9,033 nt of DNA from Candidatus Gastranaerophilales bacterium (lineage in GTDB: Bacteria; Cyanobacteriota; Vampirovibrionia; Gastranaerophilales; Gastranaerophilaceae), in assembly GCA_944325615.1 (NCBI GenBank), contig CALVAU010000125.1:1-9033 (forward strand). The letters are read 5' to 3'. The notes beneath the pieces are model-generated. The model was given only the letters and a program-made list of their open reading frames with translations. It was not told where the DNA came from and did no database searches. A program made the translations under genes and the position numbers. This document shows positions 6,681 to 9,033 of the stretch, piece by piece (positions within the stretch are counted from its first letter, which is position 1; every line of letters begins with the position of its first letter).

Positions 6681-7667
6681 ATGTCTATAAAGAAAGTAAA
6701 TTTATTGCAAGGTTACAACAACTATTTTCCCAAGCGAAAAATAGCAAATTTTACTGAAAAGTGTAATGAATATTTCAAAAGGGAAAAAATATTAACAAAA
6801 GCAAATTATAATTATACTTGTAACGATTCAAATATTACTTATCAAGATAGTATTTTTGGAAATCGTTTACCGCAGATTAATTTTCTAAAAAGGTTTTCTA
6901 AATATTTTTCTTCAATATTTGGTAAAAAGGTATCTGAAGAAAAAGCTATAGAGAAAATGAATTTATATCAAAAATTAAGCTATATAAAAGAGCCAGAGGA
7001 ATTTTGTAAAAAAGCATTTGAACAAATTAAAAATGATTTTGGTTATAAAGACATTAACATACCCTTAGTATTGGACAAAAATATAAAATCGGATGCAAGC
7101 TGGAATTCTGCGGAGTGTCGGATGTCCGTATTTTGTGATAATTCAATGAAACTTGATGGTTTGAAAAAAATTGGCATTATCGAATATCTTTTACACGAGT
7201 TTAGGCATGTAAAACAAACAGAACTAGCTTATAGAACTTCTCCTGACAAATTATTAGATGCAATGGATGAAAACTATACTCGAAGAACTATAGGATGGAT
7301 AATAGAACAACCTGATATAGCTCAACAACTAATAAAACAAGGCCTTGTTAAATCATTAGAAGATTTTCAGCAACTGTTTCGCAAGATGGGATTAAAAGAA
7401 AAAGTTGATAATAAAATATACATGAACGGTAGAAAAGTAGTTTTTGATAAAGAAAAAGCAAGAGTAATGTTGGATAAAACTTTCGGAGATTTAGAGCCTT
7501 TAAAAAAAGGTTCTTTAAAATATAAGAAAGGATTAAGGTTTATAGAAGGGGAAAGAACATATATCCCATATTCTATTGATGAAAACAAGTACAAAAACGG
7601 AATATTAGAAAAAGATGCCTTTAAAACAGGAAAGAAATGGCACTCAATCATAGATTTAACTATTTAA
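6681..7667 (+). CDS. HEFRH-motif putative zinc metalloprotease-like protein
   Basis: This 328-aa protein is not a family I can name. Its main clue is LLHEFRHVKQ with H172, E173 and H176, an HExxH zincin signature in a plausible setting: a beta-type stretch (CRMSVFCDN) precedes it and a hydrophobic helix (IGIIEYLL) carries the motif. E197 in DAMDEN could be a third metal ligand in gluzincin fashion, but this is unproven. Residues 1-100 are Lys/Asn/Phe-rich with no signal peptide or membrane helix. Residues 215-328 are basic and end in a Tyr/Lys-rich tail. Possible roles include a cytoplasmic or toxin-like peptidase; the HExxH match alone does not prove activity. A modest GGTGGA precedes the ATG at short spacing. 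The gene is transcribed alone, diverges from the transpeptidase pair and is followed by a terminator. It appears more AT-rich than its neighbours. Confidence 0.8.
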   Translation: MSIKKVNLLQGYNNYFPKRKIANFTEKCNEYFKREKILTKANYNYTCNDSNITYQDSIFGNRLPQINFLKRFSKYFSSIFGKKVSEEKAIEKMNLYQKLSYIKEPEEFCKKAFEQIKNDFGYKDINIPLVLDKNIKSDASWNSAECRMSVFCDNSMKLDGLKKIGIIEYLLHEFRHVKQTELAYRTSPDKLLDAMDENYTRRTIGWIIEQPDIAQQLIKQGLVKSLEDFQQLFRKMGLKEKVDNKIYMNGRKVVFDKEKARVMLDKTFGDLEPLKKGSLKYKKGLRFIEGERTYIPYSIDENKYKNGILEKDAFKTGKKWHSIIDLTI

Positions 7668-7687
7668 TAATTTGTGTGCGTCATTAG

Positions 7688-7750
7688 AAAGCTTTGAATA
7701 ATCCATATCAAACCTTGGTTTGAGAGTTTTTTTATTCTAAAGCTTTTTTT
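7688..7750 (+). terminator. Nested hairpin terminator after the HEFRH gene
   Basis: TCAAACC (7708-7714) pairs with GGTTTGA (7717-7723), giving six base pairs and a CTTG loop, followed by GAG and seven T (7727-7733). An outer pairing of AAAGCTTTGAATA (7688-7700) with TATTC-T-AAAGCTTT just downstream encloses it, and a second run of seven T ends at 7750. It begins about 20 nt after the gene's stop and is the only terminator candidate for it. Confidence 0.6.
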
Positions 7751-7786
7751 CTGAAAAAACAATTAAGCAATGTTTTAGATAGGAAA

Positions 7787-7804
7787 GAACCGGAGGTTCG
7801 ACTC
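7787..7804. repeat. tRNA T-arm-like stray fragment, also a small hairpin
   Basis: GAACCGGAGGTTCGACTC resembles the T-arm region of a tRNA (GGTTCGACTC core). Its last ten bases (7795-7804) are the exact reverse complement of 7845-7854, inside the T-arm of the nearby tRNA-Leu, so the two stand in inverted orientation. It also folds on itself as GAACC-GGA-GGTTC. On the minus strand this hairpin is followed by TTTCC and may help end the tRNA transcript. No complete tRNA can be drawn around it. Confidence 0.4.
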
Positions 7805-7832
7805 AATAAATCAGATTTAAAGCAATAAAAAA

Positions 7833-7918
7833 TGCCGATGGCCGGAGTCGAACCGGCACGTGGGGTGAACCACACCAGATTTTGAGTCTGGCACGTCTAC
7901 CAATTTCATCACATCGGC
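7833..7918 (-). tRNA. tRNA-Leu, anticodon CAA
   Basis: This 86-nt type II tRNA decodes UUG. Read on the minus strand, the acceptor stem GCCGATG pairs fully with CATCGGC, and the discriminator base is A. The D-arm contains AAATTGGTAGA. The anticodon stem CCAGA/TCTGG encloses the loop CTCAAAA, which gives anticodon CAA (plus positions 7882-7884). The long variable arm (TGTGGTTCACCCCACGT) is typical of leucine tRNAs. The T-arm is GCCGG-TTCGACT-CCGGC. CCA is not encoded; six T follow the discriminator directly. A good promoter lies 20 nt upstream. The gene stands alone, in reverse orientation to both flanking protein genes. Confidence 0.96.
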
Positions 7919-7945
7919 ATAAATATTAATCTGTCATGTGAGATT

Positions 7946-7974
7946 ATCATAGCAGAAACATTTTTAAATTTCAA
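7946..7974 (-). promoter_or_regulatory. Sigma70-type promoter of tRNA-Leu
   Basis: On the minus strand TTGAAA (plus 7969-7974) and TATGAT (plus 7946-7951) are separated by exactly 17 nt, each matching five of six consensus bases. Predicted initiation near 7939 leaves a leader of about 20 nt before the tRNA, which suits a stable-RNA promoter. Confidence 0.7.
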
Positions 7975-8003
7975 TTATTTTTTTTATTTATCTTATATAT
8001 TAC

Positions 8004-8037
8004 CTGACTGTGCGGTTAATAAAATTTATGAAGTCAG
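8004..8037 (+). promoter_or_regulatory. Weak promoter candidate with overlapping inverted repeat, upstream of the CnaB-like gene
   Basis: CTGACT (8004-8009) and TATGAA (8027-8032) lie 17 nt apart, each four of six to consensus. CTGACT is also the left arm of an inverted repeat with AGTCAG (8032-8037), so the arms overlap the putative -35 and -10 boxes, as an operator might. Both readings are weak. Confidence 0.25.
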
Positions 8038-8075
8038 TAAAATGATTTTTGGTAATGTGTAAGATTTGAGGTATT

Positions 8076-8861
8076 ATGCGAAGAATAATTTTATTAATTA
8101 TGATATGTTTGATTCAGTTTGCATTGTTAGCTGAAGCAAAGACAGTAGAGGGTGGAGTATCAACCGTTGAAACAACAGGTGGAAATAGAGTGGTAGATAC
8201 GCAGACAAATCAACCAGTAGCAAATGCTAAAGTATCTCTTCCGCTTTTGCAATATAAAACTTATACTGATGAAAACGGATCCTTTCAGCTTGGTGCTGTA
8301 GTAAAAGGAAAGACTGTAATGTCGGTTGAAAAAGACGGTTATCGTCCGCATTCAGTGACAATTGATGAAAAATCATTCGGAGATCCTATAATTGTAAGTA
8401 TTCAAAAAAGTAATGCCGATGATATAAAATTATCTACGCAAATGATGCATTTAGGTGACAATAATTATTCGAGAAATTCCGCAAATTCAGGTGAATTTAA
8501 ACTTGAGGCGGTCGGTCCTTTTTATTCAAAAAGTTTCACAATGGCAACGACAGCTCTGAATAAAAATAATTATCTTTTAATCGGTTCTATAATTGGGATT
8601 GATACGGCAATGGCAAGAGCTATGGGGCAAAATAAGGTTAGAAATTCTTTTTCAAGTCCGCCTGAAGTGTTTTTCAATGGAAATAAAATTGCAGAAATTC
8701 ATCTTAATGGAGATGGGCAAAAAATCAGAATTCCAAATAATTTAATCCGAACAAATATGACAAACGAAATTACTATTAAAACAGGTAGAAACCTTATGCA
8801 GTCTGCTTATATAGATTATGACGACATTGAAATAATGAATATTTCTGTAATTGCAGAATAA
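8076..8861 (+). CDS. Secreted carboxypeptidase-regulatory/CnaB-like protein with beta-rich C-terminal half
   Basis: This 261-aa exported protein has an unknown specific role. The signal peptide (RR, hydrophobic 4-18) ends in a good AEA cleavage motif after residue 21. Residues 36-104 match the carboxypeptidase-regulatory / CnaB-like beta-sandwich pattern: VVDTQTNQPVANAKV, then TDENGSFQL (64-72), then SVEKDGYRP (83-91). Such domains are usually structural or binding modules. From about 140 onward the protein is beta-rich, with PPEVFFNG, EIHLNGDG, TNEITIKTG and YIDYDDIEI. This recalls galactose-binding or jelly-roll folds seen in carbohydrate-binding modules, but that is inference from pattern only. 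No catalytic motif or wall anchor is seen. GAGGT three nt before the ATG is the best ribosome-binding site in the window and supports the start. The gene appears monocistronic. Confidence 0.85.
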   Translation: MRRIILLIMICLIQFALLAEAKTVEGGVSTVETTGGNRVVDTQTNQPVANAKVSLPLLQYKTYTDENGSFQLGAVVKGKTVMSVEKDGYRPHSVTIDEKSFGDPIIVSIQKSNADDIKLSTQMMHLGDNNYSRNSANSGEFKLEAVGPFYSKSFTMATTALNKNNYLLIGSIIGIDTAMARAMGQNKVRNSFSSPPEVFFNGNKIAEIHLNGDGQKIRIPNNLIRTNMTNEITIKTGRNLMQSAYIDYDDIEIMNISVIAE

Positions 8862-8867
8862 AAATCC

Positions 8868-8887
8868 ATTTTACAGATAAAATTTTT
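8868..8887 (+). terminator. Weak AT-only hairpin after the CnaB-like gene
   Basis: ATTTTA-CAGA-TAAAAT (8868-8883) is followed by four more T. It starts 6 nt after the stop codon, where a terminator is expected, but the stem has no G-C pair, so termination would be inefficient. Confidence 0.4.
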
Positions 8888-8914
8888 GCTTAGTTTGTGC
8901 TTGAAAAATTCCTC

Positions 8915-8941
8915 AAAAAAAAACGACCTGTTTTTGGGTCG
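8915..8941 (-). terminator. Minus-strand intrinsic terminator at the right edge
   Basis: Read on the minus strand, CGACC...GGTCG (8941-8937 with 8928-8924) closes an 8-nt loop and is followed by nine consecutive T (plus A-run 8915-8923). This fits a Rho-independent terminator for leftward transcription from beyond the window, converging on the CnaB-like gene. On the plus strand no T-run follows the hairpin. Confidence 0.5.
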
Positions 8942-9033
8942 CATAAAGGGAAAAAAGGAAATGAAATTGAAAAAATATAAAATTTTAGCATAAAACGTAT
9001 AGCCAAAAATGGCATCAATGGTTTTATAAATGT
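8942..9033. other. Right-edge non-coding stretch with hairpin potential
   Basis: There is no convincing gene here. ATAAAAC (8990-8996) and GTTTTAT (9021-9027) are inverted and enclose GCCA-AAAA-TGGC (9002-9013), so the stretch could fold as a stem with an inner hairpin. A 10-codon reading frame at 8961-8993 (MKLKKYKILA) follows an AAGGA-like sequence at 2 nt spacing; it could be a leader peptide or chance. Confidence 0.3.

Noticed and set aside
8890..9033. A 48-codon minus-strand frame open to the right edge, which could be the C-terminus of a gene.
   Set aside because: It is Phe-rich low-complexity translation of A-runs, and the predicted leftward terminator and its T-run lie inside it. More sequence to the right could reverse this.
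1..9033. CRISPR array, insertion sequence or prophage/defence cluster.
   Set aside because: I found no regularly spaced repeats, transposase or integrase motifs, terminal inverted repeats, or defence-type nuclease or ATPase motifs on either strand.

Overview
The window is AT-rich DNA (roughly one third G+C by eye) using the standard genetic code. It carries six protein genes and one tRNA. Several traits fit an uncultured, gut-type, non-photosynthetic relative of the cyanobacteria (Melainabacteria / Gastranaerophilales): low G+C, Gram-negative-type exported enzymes, sparse Shine-Dalgarno sequences, and large lineage-specific proteins beside ordinary housekeeping genes. That placement rests on overall resemblance, not on a marker gene, and is tentative.

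Layout. (1) Positions 2-3163 (+) hold the 3' 3.1 kb of a very large protein gene that enters from the left edge. It has a charged helical N-terminal half with ~30-residue repeats, then a beta-rich, glycine-patterned region containing a duplicated module between two glycine-zipper segments, then an acidic linker and a C-terminal region. I cannot name its function. A strong compound hairpin (3236-3285) closes the unit. (2) 3401-5458 (+) is a signal-peptide-bearing GH13 enzyme whose core most resembles trehalose synthase / maltose glucosyltransferase. (3) Converging on it with only 3 nt between stop codons is a minus-strand pair: a secreted YkuD L,D-transpeptidase (6467-5799), then 19 nt later a Gdx/SugE small multidrug resistance (SMR) transporter (5779-5462). 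(4) A very AT-rich divergent intergenic region (21 G/C among the 180 bases of 6481-6660) contains a perfect 14-bp inverted repeat next to a predicted promoter of the minus-strand pair. It leads on the other side to a 328-aa protein with a zincin-like HEFRH motif (6681-7667, +). (5) 7668-8075 holds a terminator, a tRNA-Leu(CAA) on the minus strand with a good sigma70-type promoter, and a short tRNA-T-arm-like stray fragment. (6) 8076-8861 (+) is a small secreted protein with a carboxypeptidase-regulatory/CnaB-like beta domain and a probable jelly-roll-like C-terminal half. The right edge (8862-9033) holds hairpins and no convincing gene.

Three or four of the six proteins appear to act outside the cytoplasm (GH13 enzyme, L,D-transpeptidase, CnaB-like protein, possibly the large modular protein), and Gdx sits in the inner membrane. 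The region therefore reads as envelope/secreted functions of a host-associated bacterium, not as a mobile element or defence island. I see no integrase, transposase, CRISPR array or phage gene. The parts most likely to be undescribed are the modular 1044+ aa protein, the HEFRH protein and the CnaB/jelly-roll protein; no multi-gene system can be demonstrated from this window alone.
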